Shown: in pieces, positions 50,505 through 60,485 of the stretch
Position numbering within the stretch: position 1 is the stretch's first letter
How the letters are laid out: each line of letters opens with the position of its first letter
Position numbers and translations under genes: made by a program
The notes under the pieces: generated by a model
Told to the model about the DNA's origin: nothing
Database searches by the model: none
Seen by the model: the letters and a program-made list of their open reading frames with translations, nothing else
NCBI GenBank assembly: GCA_035645275.1
Contig: DASQMX010000031.1
Span: 434,001 to 498,000, forward strand
Reading direction: 5' to 3'
Length of the DNA: 64,000 nucleotides
From: Paranoxybacillus sp035645275
Lineage (GTDB): Bacteria; Bacillota; Bacilli; Bacillales; Anoxybacillaceae

Positions 50505-50636
50505 AAATAAATGAAGTACTCAAGAATATAATTTTAGATATCAACTATAAAAAAGAACAGGATAACAAAGCTATTTTTGAAAATGATAAGAAAAAGATTA
50601 CACTTATTCCTGAATTATTCAAATAAACCTAAAAAA

Positions 50637-50753
50637 GGCTGTCTCAAAAGCCAAGGGCCAGACCCCACAACACAATATATAGGACATAATATTGGATAAA
50701 TGAACTATATATTGTTGAACGCACGTGAGGTCAGACCCTTATGAGACAGCCTC
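50637..50753. repeat. 118-bp palindromic element, copy 5
   Basis: GGCTGTCTCA to TGAGACAGCC with GGGCCAGACCCCACAACACAATATATAGGAC and its complement. It lies between convergent uppP and argF, 8 bp from the argF stop. Confidence 0.88.
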
Positions 50754-50760
50754 TTTTTTC

Positions 50761-51726
50761 TCATCCTAATAATGACAATAAAATCGCTTTTTGTACATGA
50801 AGGCGGTTCTCTGCTTGCTGAAACACGACAGAGTGTTCACCATCAATGACATCTGCCGTTACTTCCTCGCCGCGGTGAGCCGGCAAACAATGCAGGAAAA
50901 TGTAATCACGTTTAGCATATTGCATTAATTCCGCGTTTACCTGAAACGGTTGAAAAACGCTCAAGCGTTCAGCGCTTTCTTTTTCTTGTCCCATACTTGT
51001 CCATACATCTGTATAAATGACATCAGCATCTTTTACCGCCTCATATGGGTTATGGGTAACTACGATGTTTGATCCTGTATTCTTAGCGATTCGTAAAGCT
51101 TCTTCGACATAGCTTGGCTTCGGCGCATAATTTTCCGGACAAGCGATTGTGCAATCCATCCCTACTTGCGCCGCGGCAATCATTAATGCATGTGCCACAT
51201 TGTTTCCATCTCCGACATAGACAAGTTTAATGTCCTTAAACTTCTTCTTCATCTCGTAAATGGTTAATAAATCAGCAAGAGCCTGGCACGGATGATCATC
51301 GTCTGTTAACCCGTTAATGACTGGAATAGTCGCATGTTCCGCTAATTCCTCAAGTTTACTATGGGTAAATGTGCGAATCATAATCGCATCGACATATTGC
51401 GATAATACTTTCGCCGTATCAGCAATTGTTTCTCCGCGCCCTAGCTGCAAGTCATCACTGCTTAGAAAAAGTGCATGACCGCCAAGCTGAGTCATTCCCG
51501 CTTCAAATGACACTCTTGTGCGCGTGGATGGTTTTTCAAAAATCATCGCCAATGTTTTTCCATATAGTGGCGTATAGATTTCTCCAGATAACTGTTTTTT
51601 CTTTAATTGACTTGCCAATTCTAACAAATAATGAATTTCTTCCGCTGAAAAATCTTTAAGGCTTAAAAAATCTTTTCCTTTTAAATGTACATTAGGATTT
51701 ATGTGAAGCTTTGCCACTGTATTCAT
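50761..51726 (-). CDS. argF: Ornithine carbamoyltransferase
   Basis: A 321-residue enzyme making citrulline from ornithine and carbamoyl phosphate. It has the carbamoyl phosphate loop STRTRVSFE, the DDDHPCQALADL segment and the catalytic HCLPA Cys. ATG 51726 overlaps the carB stop. It is the last gene of the arginine operon argC-argJ-argB-argD-carA-carB-argF, the same order as in B. subtilis. The 118-bp palindrome is its likely terminator. Confidence 0.97.
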   Translation of the reverse strand: MNTVAKLHINPNVHLKGKDFLSLKDFSAEEIHYLLELASQLKKKQLSGEIYTPLYGKTLAMIFEKPSTRTRVSFEAGMTQLGGHALFLSSDDLQLGRGETIADTAKVLSQYVDAIMIRTFTHSKLEELAEHATIPVINGLTDDDHPCQALADLLTIYEMKKKFKDIKLVYVGDGNNVAHALMIAAAQVGMDCTIACPENYAPKPSYVEEALRIAKNTGSNIVVTHNPYEAVKDADVIYTDVWTSMGQEKESAERLSVFQPFQVNAELMQYAKRDYIFLHCLPAHRGEEVTADVIDGEHSVVFQQAENRLHVQKAILLSLLG

Positions 51727-54700
51727 AAAATCACCGCTTTCTCTGTTTGTTGTTTAAATAAAAGCCACTGTTGAATCGAGGAGACGGAAAGATCTTTACA
51801 ACGAATTCCTTTTAAAAACAATTGGCATGTTTCCAGTTCCGTAAACGTCAAAATTTGTTGGGACAACGCAAGTTTTCTCCATGTTGAACTTTGTTCATCT
51901 TTCTTCAAGCTAAAAAATGCTAATGCTTCGTTTCGTTTTACCCATTCTTCAAATGGGACTTCTGCAACAACAATGAGCTGCTTTTCTTCTATCATATTTT
52001 TAAGTTGCTTTATTTCGTCTATCTTTTCTAAACCATCGATATCTAAATAAATTTCATTCGCTTCTCCTTTTCTTGAAACGTATGGATGGAAAGTCTTTGC
52101 CGCTGCTTCTTCAAGCGTGTTTGCAATGCTGATTCCTTCTCCTGTTGATTTCATTTCTGGCCCGACAAGCGAATCAACTCCAGGTAGCTTATGGGTTGAA
52201 AAGACAGGATATTTTAAAACAACATATGGGACATCAGCGAGCAATTCGTTTTTTGTCGCAACCACGTCCTCTAAACATTTCCCAAGCAATAATTTTGTCG
52301 CAATTTGCACAAGCGGCATTCCTGTCGTTTTGCTAACAATCGGCACGGTGCGACTTGCGCGCGGATTGACTTCTAACACGTACACAACACGGTTATGAAT
52401 CACATATTGAATGTTCATAATCCCTTTGAAATGTAGCTTGCGAACGATTTTTCTTGCATATGCCACAATCTGTTCTTTTTCATCTTCGGTGAGTGACACT
52501 GCTGGTAAAACCGCGTAACTGTCACCTGAATGAACTCCCGCTTTTTCTACATGTTCAACAATTGTCGGAATGAAAATATTTTCTCCGTCAGCCACTAAGT
52601 CAACTTCTGCTTCTTTTCCTTGTAAATAGATATCAATTAACACAGGATACGTAATAGAATGTTCATTTAGTAAGCCGTGAAGCTCTTCTTCATTTTTTAC
52701 GATGAACATTCCCTTGCCGCCAATCACATACGAAGGCCTTAATAAAATCGGAAAACCAATCTCTCTCGCTTTCGCAAATAGTTGTGTTTCATCATCAGCC
52801 ATCAATCCCGGAACGTGCGGGATGTTTAATTCCTCTAACAGCTGATAAAAACGCTCACGGTCTTCCAATTGGTCAATGACACCATGGGAAACGCCGATGA
52901 TGTTCACTCCGGCCTCTTCCAACTCTTTCACAAGATTAATCGCTGTTTGTCCGCCGAATTGAACAATTACTTTATCGATTTGTTCCGCTTCAATTACGTT
53001 TAAAACATCTTCGAACGTAAGCGGCTCAAAGTATAAACGATTGGCAACAGCAAAATCGGTGCTGACTGTTTCCGGATTGTTGTTAATAAGAACCGTTTCA
53101 TAGCCTTCCTGCTGTAATGCATACACGCTATGAACAGAGCTATAGTCAAACTCAATTCCTTGCCCGATGCGAATCGGTCCGGAACCGATAATTAATACTT
53201 TCTGCTTATTACTCTCCTTGAGCTCGTTTTCACCGAAGTAGCTTGAATAATAATAGTCGGTTTCTGAATGAAACTCCGCTGCACATGTGTCAACCATTTT
53301 ATAAGAAGGCACAATTCCTAATGCTTTTCGCTTTTTCCTTACTTCACTTTCCTTAACATTCCATACATTAGCTAAAAAGAAATCGGAAAATCCTTTTTCC
53401 TTTAGCATTTTCAATGTATTCGCGTCCACATCTTGTAAATGGGTTTCCATTGCCTTTTTTTCTAATACAATTAATTGCTGGAATGAATTTAAAAAGAAGC
53501 AGTCGATTTTTGTTAATTGCTGCACCGTTTCAATGTTTTCGCCGCGGCGAAACAGCTCTAATATGGCAAAAAAGCGGCGGTCATCAGCATTCGTTATCAA
53601 CTGCTTTAATTCTTCCGTTGTCATCTTCTGTAATGAAGGTAACAGCAATCCAACGTTTTCTCCTTCTAATGAATGGACGGCTTTTTGGAAAGCGCGCTCT
53701 ATATTCCGATCAATCGCCATCACTTCACCCGTCGCTTTCATTTGCGTGCCAAGCTGACGGTTTGCATAAGGAAATTTATCGAACGGCAGGCGCGGAAATT
53801 TGACAACGACATAGTCTAACGCCGGTTCGAAGCTCGCATACGTATTTTTCGTGACAGGGTTTAATAATTCCGCTAACGTATATCCGACCGCCAGTTTTGC
53901 AGCGATCCGCGCAATTGGATAGCCGGTCGCCTTTGACGCTAATGCAGAGGAGCGGCTAACGCGCGGGTTGACTTCAATTAAATAATAGTTTTTGCTAGAC
54001 GGGTCTAACGCAAATTGGATGTTGCATCCACCGATAATTCCAAGCGCAGAAATAATTTTGACAGCTGCACTGCGAAGCATATGATATTCTTCATCTGTCA
54101 ATGTCTGCGATGGTGCAACAACAATCGAGTCTCCCGTATGTACTCCTACCGGATCGACATTTTCCATGTTGCACACGGTAATGCATGTATCGGTATAATC
54201 TCGCATCACTTCGTATTCAATTTCTTTGTAACCGGCAACGCTTCGTTCAATTAAGCATTGCGTAATCGGACTTTCCGCCAACCCTTTTTCAACAAGGAGA
54301 ACAAACTCCTCCATTGAAGCAGCAATGCCGCCCCCGCTTCCTCCTAATGTGTAAGCGGGACGAATAATAATCGGAAAGCCAACTTTTTCGGCAAACGCAA
54401 TTGCATCCTCAACGTTTGTAATGATTTCACTTTCTGGAACAGGTTCACCCAGTTCATACATTAACTGACGAAAAGCTTCGCGATCCTCCCCCTTTTTGAT
54501 TGCCTCAATCGGTGTTCCTAACAATTTCACATCATATTTTTTTAAAACTCCTTTTTCATGAAGCTGAAACGCTAAATTCAACCCTGTCTGTCCGCCAAAC
54601 GTCGCGAGCAGCCCATCGGGTCGTTCTTTTGCAATGATTTTCTCTAAACTTTCTACTGTAAGCGGCTCAAAGTAGACAGCATCTGCATGCACTTCGTCAG

Positions 54701-54866
54701 TCATAATGGTGGCCGGATTGTTGTTCACTAAAATGATGCGATATCCTTCTTCCTTTAAAGCTAAGCATGCTTGCGTACCGGAATAATCAAATTCCGCTGC
54801 CTGGCCGATGACAATCGGTCCTGAACCAATAATTAAAATCGATTGAAGGGTCTGATCTTTAGGCAT
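51723..54866 (-). CDS. carB: Carbamoyl-phosphate synthase, large subunit (arginine-specific)
   Basis: A 1047-residue subunit with two homologous ATP-grasp halves: LIIGSGPIVIGQAAEFDYSG at the N terminus and LIIGSGPIRIGQGIEFDYSS near residue 555. Each half has GGSGGGIA- or GGKGMFIV-type ATP loops and EVNPR metal sites. The C-terminal allosteric domain is short and weakly conserved, as in arginine-specific enzymes. It overlaps carA and argF by a few bases. Location within the arg operon makes it the arginine-repressed isozyme rather than the pyrimidine one. Confidence 0.97.
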   Translation of the reverse strand: MPKDQTLQSILIIGSGPIVIGQAAEFDYSGTQACLALKEEGYRIILVNNNPATIMTDEVHADAVYFEPLTVESLEKIIAKERPDGLLATFGGQTGLNLAFQLHEKGVLKKYDVKLLGTPIEAIKKGEDREAFRQLMYELGEPVPESEIITNVEDAIAFAEKVGFPIIIRPAYTLGGSGGGIAASMEEFVLLVEKGLAESPITQCLIERSVAGYKEIEYEVMRDYTDTCITVCNMENVDPVGVHTGDSIVVAPSQTLTDEEYHMLRSAAVKIISALGIIGGCNIQFALDPSSKNYYLIEVNPRVSRSSALASKATGYPIARIAAKLAVGYTLAELLNPVTKNTYASFEPALDYVVVKFPRLPFDKFPYANRQLGTQMKATGEVMAIDRNIERAFQKAVHSLEGENVGLLLPSLQKMTTEELKQLITNADDRRFFAILELFRRGENIETVQQLTKIDCFFLNSFQQLIVLEKKAMETHLQDVDANTLKMLKEKGFSDFFLANVWNVKESEVRKKRKALGIVPSYKMVDTCAAEFHSETDYYYSSYFGENELKESNKQKVLIIGSGPIRIGQGIEFDYSSVHSVYALQQEGYETVLINNNPETVSTDFAVANRLYFEPLTFEDVLNVIEAEQIDKVIVQFGGQTAINLVKELEEAGVNIIGVSHGVIDQLEDRERFYQLLEELNIPHVPGLMADDETQLFAKAREIGFPILLRPSYVIGGKGMFIVKNEEELHGLLNEHSITYPVLIDIYLQGKEAEVDLVADGENIFIPTIVEHVEKAGVHSGDSYAVLPAVSLTEDEKEQIVAYARKIVRKLHFKGIMNIQYVIHNRVVYVLEVNPRASRTVPIVSKTTGMPLVQIATKLLLGKCLEDVVATKNELLADVPYVVLKYPVFSTHKLPGVDSLVGPEMKSTGEGISIANTLEEAAAKTFHPYVSRKGEANEIYLDIDGLEKIDEIKQLKNMIEEKQLIVVAEVPFEEWVKRNEALAFFSLKKDEQSSTWRKLALSQQILTFTELETCQLFLKGIRCKDLSVSSIQQWLLFKQQTEKAVIL

Positions 54867-55935
54867 ACACTTTCTCTCTCCTTACGTTCTTCACAGTTTG
54901 TAAAAATTCATCGAAAATGCTGTTCGTATCGTTCGGACCCGGATGTGCTTCGGGATGATATTGCACGGATAAAATCGGTTTGGTTGGATGGAACATTCCT
55001 TCTACTGACTGATCGTTGACATTTGTAAAACGAATGACAAACGGTGTATGTGCCAAACTTTCCTTATTCACGACATATCCGTGATTTTGGGATGTCATAA
55101 ATACCTTCTTTTTCACGGAATCGTAGACCGGCTGATTGGCTCCGCGATGACCGAAACTCAATTTTTCTGTATCCGCCCCGTATGCTAAGGCAACTAATTG
55201 ATGCCCTAAGCAAATGGCGAGAGTCGGATAATGGTCAATTACTTTACGAATCGTTGGCAGCTGTGCTGAAAGCTGCTTTGGATCTCCTGGTCCGTTTGAC
55301 AGTAAAATGCCATCCGGCTCAAGCGCTTGAATCGTTTCAAATGACGTATTATATGGCACAACCGTCACTTTACACTTTCTTTCCAGCAAAGATTGTAAGA
55401 TTGATTTTTTATAGCCAAAATCAACAAGAACAATATGTTCGGAACCGTCACCATATATTTCAATTTGCGAAGTGGACACGTGCTTTACAAGTTGTACCTG
55501 TTGCTCTTTTCTAAACTCTCCGCATTCAGAAGTTAAACTAATCTTCCCTTGCATGGCTCCTTCTGTGCGAATTTGTTTTACTACCGCACGCGTATCAATA
55601 TGAGTAAGCAAAGGAATATTCCATGCTTGCAAATATTCCTTTAGACTATATTGAGATTGATAGTGATATCCTTTAGCGCTTGCTTCATAGACAATGACCG
55701 CTTGAACATGGGGCTTTTTGCTTTCAAAATCAGCTGCATTAATTCCATAGTTGCCGATGAGCGGATAAGTAAATACGATCATTTGGTTTTTATATGAAGG
55801 ATCAGTAAGCACTTCTTGATACCCAGTCATTCCTGTAAAAAAGACTACTTCACCATTTATTTCAACGTCTGAAATCGTCGTTTCCAATTTTCCCTCAAAT
55901 GTTTTCCCATTTGCTAAATGCAAATAAGCTTTCAT
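54859..55935 (-). CDS. carA: Carbamoyl-phosphate synthase, small subunit (arginine-specific)
   Basis: A 358-residue glutaminase subunit. The class I amidotransferase triad is visible: nucleophile Cys in LAICLGHQLVALAYG and His-Glu in SVQYHPEAHPGP. The N-terminal domain (LHLANGKTFEGKL, TGMTGYQEVLTDPSY) binds the large subunit. It hydrolyses glutamine and passes ammonia to CarB. It overlaps carB by 8 bp and follows argD by 79 bp. Confidence 0.97.
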   Translation of the reverse strand: MKAYLHLANGKTFEGKLETTISDVEINGEVVFFTGMTGYQEVLTDPSYKNQMIVFTYPLIGNYGINAADFESKKPHVQAVIVYEASAKGYHYQSQYSLKEYLQAWNIPLLTHIDTRAVVKQIRTEGAMQGKISLTSECGEFRKEQQVQLVKHVSTSQIEIYGDGSEHIVLVDFGYKKSILQSLLERKCKVTVVPYNTSFETIQALEPDGILLSNGPGDPKQLSAQLPTIRKVIDHYPTLAICLGHQLVALAYGADTEKLSFGHRGANQPVYDSVKKKVFMTSQNHGYVVNKESLAHTPFVIRFTNVNDQSVEGMFHPTKPILSVQYHPEAHPGPNDTNSIFDEFLQTVKNVRREKVYA

Positions 55936-56014
55936 TGCGGCACCTCACGATTGAATTTTTATTTAAAATAAAGTATTTTTATGCATTAAATTTAATAAAA
56001 GTACAGCTACTTAG

Positions 56015-57172
56015 TTAATTAGCTGCTACATTTTCCGTTATAAGTGTATATTGGATAATCTTCACCGCTTCATCGATTTCATCTGTAAGAACGACAAGCG
56101 GAGGCAATAGACGAATGACATTCGGACCGGCAGTTAATACGAGTAAGCCATTGGCATGAATGTTTTTAATCAGTTCAGTAACATCATGCTTGCATTCAAT
56201 TCCAATCATTAAACCAAGTCCTCTCACTTCTTTAACCACATCAACATCTTTCAAAACTTCCTTTAACTTTTGCAGAAAATATTCTCCTTTCTCCGATACT
56301 TCCTGCAAAAATTTCTCTTCAAAAATTACTTGCAGTGTCGCTTTGGCTGCTGCCATTGCAAGCGGATTACCGCCAAATGTAGAACCGTGAACCCCGGCAG
56401 TAAATGAGCTTCTTAAAAAATCCTTTCCAATCATTGCCCCTACTGGAAAGCCACTTCCTAATCCTTTTGCAACCGTAATAATATCTGGAGAAATGTCGTA
56501 ATGTTGATAGGCAAATGCTTTTCCCGTTCTTCCAATACCCGTTTGCACTTCATCGACAATCAACAAGGCTCCGTACCGTCTGCAAAGCTCTTCCATTTTC
56601 TTTAAGAAGGAAGCATCCGCTGGAATCACACCGCCTTCTCCCTGTACAATTTCAACCATAACAGCGGTGATTTCTTCGTTCATTTCTTTTTCTAATGACG
56701 AAATATCGTTATAAGGGAGATGAATAAATTCCGGCAAAAGCGGTCCGAATCCTTTATAAATTTTTTCTTGTCCAGTCGCTGCCATCGTTGCAAACGTTCG
56801 CCCATGGAATGATTGCTTAAACGTAATCACTTTCGAGCGTCCGGTATATTTGCGCGCCAGCTTTAATGCCGCTTCGTTCGCCTCGGCGCCGCTGTTGCAA
56901 AAAAACACCGCATCACCGTCGCAATGTTGAACGAGAAGCTGCGCTGTCTCTTCCTGTAATTCATTTTGAAATAAATTCGAAACATGCCATACTTTTTTTA
57001 GTTGGTTTTCGAGCGCTTCTTGAATAATGGGATGACGATGTCCTAGGTTGCAAACGGCTATCCCTGCCACAAAATCTAAATATTCCTTGCCGTCTTTAGC
57101 GATTACTTTTGTTCCTTTTGCCGATTCTATTGCAATATCCCAACGATTATACGTAGGAAATAAGGCTCCCAT
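56015..57172 (-). CDS. argD: Acetylornithine aminotransferase
   Basis: A 385-residue PLP-dependent class III aminotransferase. The Schiff-base Lys is in DIITVAKGLGSGFPVGAM near residue 240. It has the GAEANEAALKLARKYTG phosphate region and LIVDEVQTGIGRTG. ATG 57172 overlaps the argB stop (TAATG) behind GGGGG; an open frame to 57211 lies inside argB. It converts N-acetylglutamate semialdehyde to N-acetylornithine. Confidence 0.95.
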   Translation of the reverse strand: MGALFPTYNRWDIAIESAKGTKVIAKDGKEYLDFVAGIAVCNLGHRHPIIQEALENQLKKVWHVSNLFQNELQEETAQLLVQHCDGDAVFFCNSGAEANEAALKLARKYTGRSKVITFKQSFHGRTFATMAATGQEKIYKGFGPLLPEFIHLPYNDISSLEKEMNEEITAVMVEIVQGEGGVIPADASFLKKMEELCRRYGALLIVDEVQTGIGRTGKAFAYQHYDISPDIITVAKGLGSGFPVGAMIGKDFLRSSFTAGVHGSTFGGNPLAMAAAKATLQVIFEEKFLQEVSEKGEYFLQKLKEVLKDVDVVKEVRGLGLMIGIECKHDVTELIKNIHANGLLVLTAGPNVIRLLPPLVVLTDEIDEAVKIIQYTLITENVAAN

Positions 57173-57948
57173 TAATAAACCCCCGCTTCTTTCATAATTT
57201 TGGTGCCACATATTTCACCATTGGCTGAGAAAAATGGCAGCTTGCCGCTGACAATAATGACTTCACGCAGCGAACCAGCAATGGATTCAATCGCAGCTTT
57301 TACTTTCGGAATCATGCCGCCATAAATCGTTCCTTCATCAATCATTTCTAAAACCATCTCGACTGTCGCCTGTTCGACTAATGCTCCATTTCGTAAAATC
57401 CCTGGAACATCGGTGACAAATAACAAATGTTTTGCCTCAAGCGCCATCGCCACCGCTCCCGCCGCTGTATCAGCATTAATGTTATATTTTTGTCCTGTTT
57501 GATCAAAGCCGATTGGGGCAATCACGGGGATATATTCGGAAGCAGCTAATTGTTGAAGAAGCAAATGATTCACATTCGTTACTTCCCCAACATACCCTAA
57601 ACGCTCTACATCAATTGGTCTTGCTTCGATTAAATTCGCATCAATTCCTGAAAGCCCAATTGCCTTCAATCCTTTTTTCTGCAATAGCGAAACGAGCTGC
57701 TTATTTACTTTTCCCGCTAAAATCATCTCAACAACTTCCAATACTTCATTCGTTGTTTTCCGCAAACCATTGACAAACTCGCTTGAAATGTTTAATTGTT
57801 TTAACATTTGTTCGATTTCCGGGCCGCCACCATGGACGATCACAATGTTCATTCCTCTGCTTTTCATTTCTTGCAAACTATGAAAAAATGATTCCGATAA
57901 TTCGCTTAACACGCTTCCCCCGCATTTAATGACTACTGTCTCCGCCAT
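57172..57948 (-). CDS. argB: Acetylglutamate kinase
   Basis: A 258-residue amino-acid kinase family enzyme. It has VVIKCGGSVLSE at the N terminus, VIVHGGGPEIEQMLKQL and YNINADTAAGAVAMALEA, plus GGMIPKVKAAIES near the C terminus. ATG 57948 follows AAAGGGGAG; a start at 57975 lies upstream of that site. The short N terminus, without the extra helix of arginine-inhibited kinases, suggests it is not itself feedback-inhibited, consistent with an ArgJ-type cyclic pathway. Confidence 0.96.
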   Translation of the reverse strand: MAETVVIKCGGSVLSELSESFFHSLQEMKSRGMNIVIVHGGGPEIEQMLKQLNISSEFVNGLRKTTNEVLEVVEMILAGKVNKQLVSLLQKKGLKAIGLSGIDANLIEARPIDVERLGYVGEVTNVNHLLLQQLAASEYIPVIAPIGFDQTGQKYNINADTAAGAVAMALEAKHLLFVTDVPGILRNGALVEQATVEMVLEMIDEGTIYGGMIPKVKAAIESIAGSLREVIIVSGKLPFFSANGEICGTKIMKEAGVY

Positions 57949-57971
57949 TTTTTTCTCCCCTTTAAGTAAAA

Positions 57972-59204
57972 TCACGTACGGTAGCTTGCATTAATTTTCA
58001 CATAATCGTAAGTTAAATCGCAGCCCCAGGCGGTTCCTCTTCCCTCTCCGACATGAAGATTCACTTCAATGACAATTTCTTCATTTTGTAAATAAGCCAT
58101 CGCTTCTTCTTCAGAAAAGGGTTGCGGCTGGCTAGCTTTTAACATGACAATCTCGCCGATCGAAACATCGACATTATTTGCGTCAACGGCCGCATGGCTA
58201 TGCCCAATCGCTCCGATAATTCTTCCCCAATTGGCGTCAGCTCCGTAGACGGCTGTTTTTACTAAATTAGAACCGACAATTTTCTTAGCGACTTGTTTCG
58301 CTTCCTCATCGTTTGCCGCTCCTGTAACACGCACCTCAATTAATTTCGTCGCTCCTTCTCCGTCTTTAGCAATTTGCTTCGCTAAGTCTTCACACGTCTT
58401 TTTTAACGTCTCGTAAAATTTATGCCAATCCGGATGATTTGGCGTAAGTTCATTGTTTTCTGCCAAACCGCTTGCCATGACAACAACCATGTCATTCGTT
58501 GATGTTTCCCCATCTACTGTAATTTGGTTAAAAGAAACATCTGTGATAGAACGAAGAGCCACTTGCAGCGAATCGGATGAAATATTGGCATCCGTTGTTA
58601 TAAATGCAAGCATCGTCGCCATATTCGGATGAATCATTCCGGAACCTTTCGCTGCTCCGCCAATCGTAACCACTTTTCCGTCAATGACCGTTTGATAACA
58701 AGCCTTCTTCATGACTGTATCTGTCGTTAAAATCGCTGTTTGAAAAGCAATGGCATCTTCTGCTAAATGACTTGGCCGTAATTGTTTGATCCCTGCGCGG
58801 ATTTTATCCATTGGAAGAAATTCACCGATGACACCCGTTGAGGCGACAGCGACTAAATGCTGCTCAATGCCAAACTGCTCGGCACATAATTTTCTCATTT
58901 CGTAAGCATCTTTTAATCCTTGTTCTCCTGTGCAGGCATTCGCACATGCGCTATTGACGACAATAGCTTGAAGCTTTTGTTCGACTGCGATGCTTTGCTG
59001 CGTTACCTTTAATGGTGCTGCTTGGAAATGACTTTGCGTATAAACAGCCGCGCATGAAGCTGGTACATCGCACACAATGACACCTAAATCTTTTTTTGTA
59101 TAGCGAAGTCCGGCATGCACTCCTGCTGCCTTAAATCCTTTTGGTGTTACGATCGTTCCTTCGGCTATATGTTGAATATCCTCTTCCTGTTTCGTAACAA
59201 TCAT
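57972..59204 (-). CDS. argJ: Bifunctional ornithine acetyltransferase / N-acetylglutamate synthase
   Basis: A 410-residue self-cleaving enzyme. The cleavage threonine lies in GMIHPNMATMLAFITTDA at about residue 195, before MLAF, splitting it into alpha and beta chains. Other conserved parts are SCAAVYTQSHFQAAP at the N terminus, DGETSTNDMVVVMASG and AVYGADANWGRIIGAIG. It recycles the acetyl group from acetylornithine to glutamate. It lies 15 bp downstream of argC. Confidence 0.96.
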   Translation of the reverse strand: MIVTKQEEDIQHIAEGTIVTPKGFKAAGVHAGLRYTKKDLGVIVCDVPASCAAVYTQSHFQAAPLKVTQQSIAVEQKLQAIVVNSACANACTGEQGLKDAYEMRKLCAEQFGIEQHLVAVASTGVIGEFLPMDKIRAGIKQLRPSHLAEDAIAFQTAILTTDTVMKKACYQTVIDGKVVTIGGAAKGSGMIHPNMATMLAFITTDANISSDSLQVALRSITDVSFNQITVDGETSTNDMVVVMASGLAENNELTPNHPDWHKFYETLKKTCEDLAKQIAKDGEGATKLIEVRVTGAANDEEAKQVAKKIVGSNLVKTAVYGADANWGRIIGAIGHSHAAVDANNVDVSIGEIVMLKASQPQPFSEEEAMAYLQNEEIVIEVNLHVGEGRGTAWGCDLTYDYVKINASYRT

Positions 59205-59219
59205 TGTTTCTCCCCCTCA

Positions 59220-60257
59220 TTATGGATAAATCGGCATAAACGATAATCCTATATCCTCTTCGATTCCCATCATAATGTTAAAGTTTTGAATCGCCTGTCC
59301 TGCCGCTCCTTTCACTAAGTTGTCAATCACTGACACAACCGTAATTCTTCCTGTTCGCTCGTCGTAAGCAATTCCGATGTCACAATAGTTAGAGCCGTAA
59401 ACTTCTTTTGTTGACGGGTAATTTCCAGGTTCGCGAATACGCACAAACTTTGAAGCTTCATAACTTGTTTTATATAAATCTACTAACATTTCGGTAGACA
59501 ACTCTTTTTTCGCTTGAGCATAAATCGTTGCCATAATTCCACGTGTCATTGGAATTAAATGTGTGCTAAATGTAATTGGTTTTATCTGTTCATTCCACTT
59601 CAGCAACATCTGCTCAATTTCTGGAATATGTTGATGCTCGTTCACTTTGTATATTTTTACATTCTCGTTTGTTTCAGAAAAATGCGTGCTAAGAGAAACG
59701 TGGCGTCCGGCTCCCGACACTCCAGATTTAGCATCAATAACAATTGAATCTTCTTTAATCAGATTGTTTTGTACAAGCGGGGCTAAACCAAGTAACGTTG
59801 CTGTCGGATAACAGCCCGGATTGGCAAGCACTACCGCATCTTCAATTTCTGTTTTATTCCATTCCGCCAAGCCGTATACTGCTTTTTGTAAATATATATT
59901 TGGCGGTGCTGTTTTTTTATACCAAGCTTCATAAACCCGTCCGTCCTCTATGCGAAAATCCCCGGATAAATCGATTACTTTTACGCCTCTATCCATCAGA
60001 AGCGGCGTCAGTTGACTTGATACTCCTGGCGGGGTAGCCAAAAAAACAACATCCGCTGTTGCTGTAATTTGTTCAACATCAATACTTTCCAAAACCATTG
60101 CTTTATTTTGTCCGATATGAGGATAAATTTCCGATAAAGATATTCCATCTTGTGACGACGAATGGATCGAGTGAACTTTGGCATATGGATGGTGCTGTAA
60201 AAAGCGCAATAACTCCACCCCGCCATATCCAGTTGCCCCAATCACTGCTATTTTCAT
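59220..60257 (-). CDS. argC: N-acetyl-gamma-glutamyl-phosphate reductase
   Basis: A 345-residue NADPH-dependent dehydrogenase. The N terminus IAVIGATGYGGVELLRFLQHHP is the nucleotide site, and the catalytic Cys lies in VLANPGCYPTATLLGLAPL near residue 148. It has HQHIPEIEQ further on. AAGGAGG precedes ATG 60257. It is first in the arginine operon, behind a good sigma-A promoter that overlaps an ARG-box-like sequence. Confidence 0.97.
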   Translation of the reverse strand: MKIAVIGATGYGGVELLRFLQHHPYAKVHSIHSSSQDGISLSEIYPHIGQNKAMVLESIDVEQITATADVVFLATPPGVSSQLTPLLMDRGVKVIDLSGDFRIEDGRVYEAWYKKTAPPNIYLQKAVYGLAEWNKTEIEDAVVLANPGCYPTATLLGLAPLVQNNLIKEDSIVIDAKSGVSGAGRHVSLSTHFSETNENVKIYKVNEHQHIPEIEQMLLKWNEQIKPITFSTHLIPMTRGIMATIYAQAKKELSTEMLVDLYKTSYEASKFVRIREPGNYPSTKEVYGSNYCDIGIAYDERTGRITVVSVIDNLVKGAAGQAIQNFNIMMGIEEDIGLSFMPIYP

Positions 60258-60296
60258 GATGAGCCTCCTTAAGAAAAATCTGTTAAATTAGTTATC

Positions 60297-60325
60297 ATTA
60301 TAATACTGCATAAAAATAAAATCAA
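60297..60325 (-). promoter_or_regulatory. argC promoter with overlapping ARG-box-like site
   Basis: On the minus strand TTGATT (60325-60320) and TATAAT (60302-60297) are 17 bp apart. CATAAAAATAAAATCAA on the plus strand, overlapping the -35 and spacer, resembles the AhrC/ArgR box CATGAATAAAAATKCAAKT. Further AT-rich box-like stretches lie up to about 60410, suggesting repression by arginine. Confidence 0.6.
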
Positions 60326-60439
60326 ATGTATATTTAATTATTTTTTGATAATTCTTTCATCATTTCACTTTTAAACTATATTTATCTGTTTACTAGCATA
60401 AATATAATAACTATTTGACTATCCTTTGACGAACACGAA

Positions 60440-60477
60440 AAGAGGCTGACCGTAAAGCAAATTGTCAGCCCCCACTA
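60440..60477 (-). terminator. Terminator of the molybdenum-cofactor operon
   Basis: GGCTGAC/GTCAGCC stem just after the moaD stop, followed on the minus strand by TCTTTTCG. Confidence 0.65.
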
Positions 60478-60485
60478 CTACAGCA

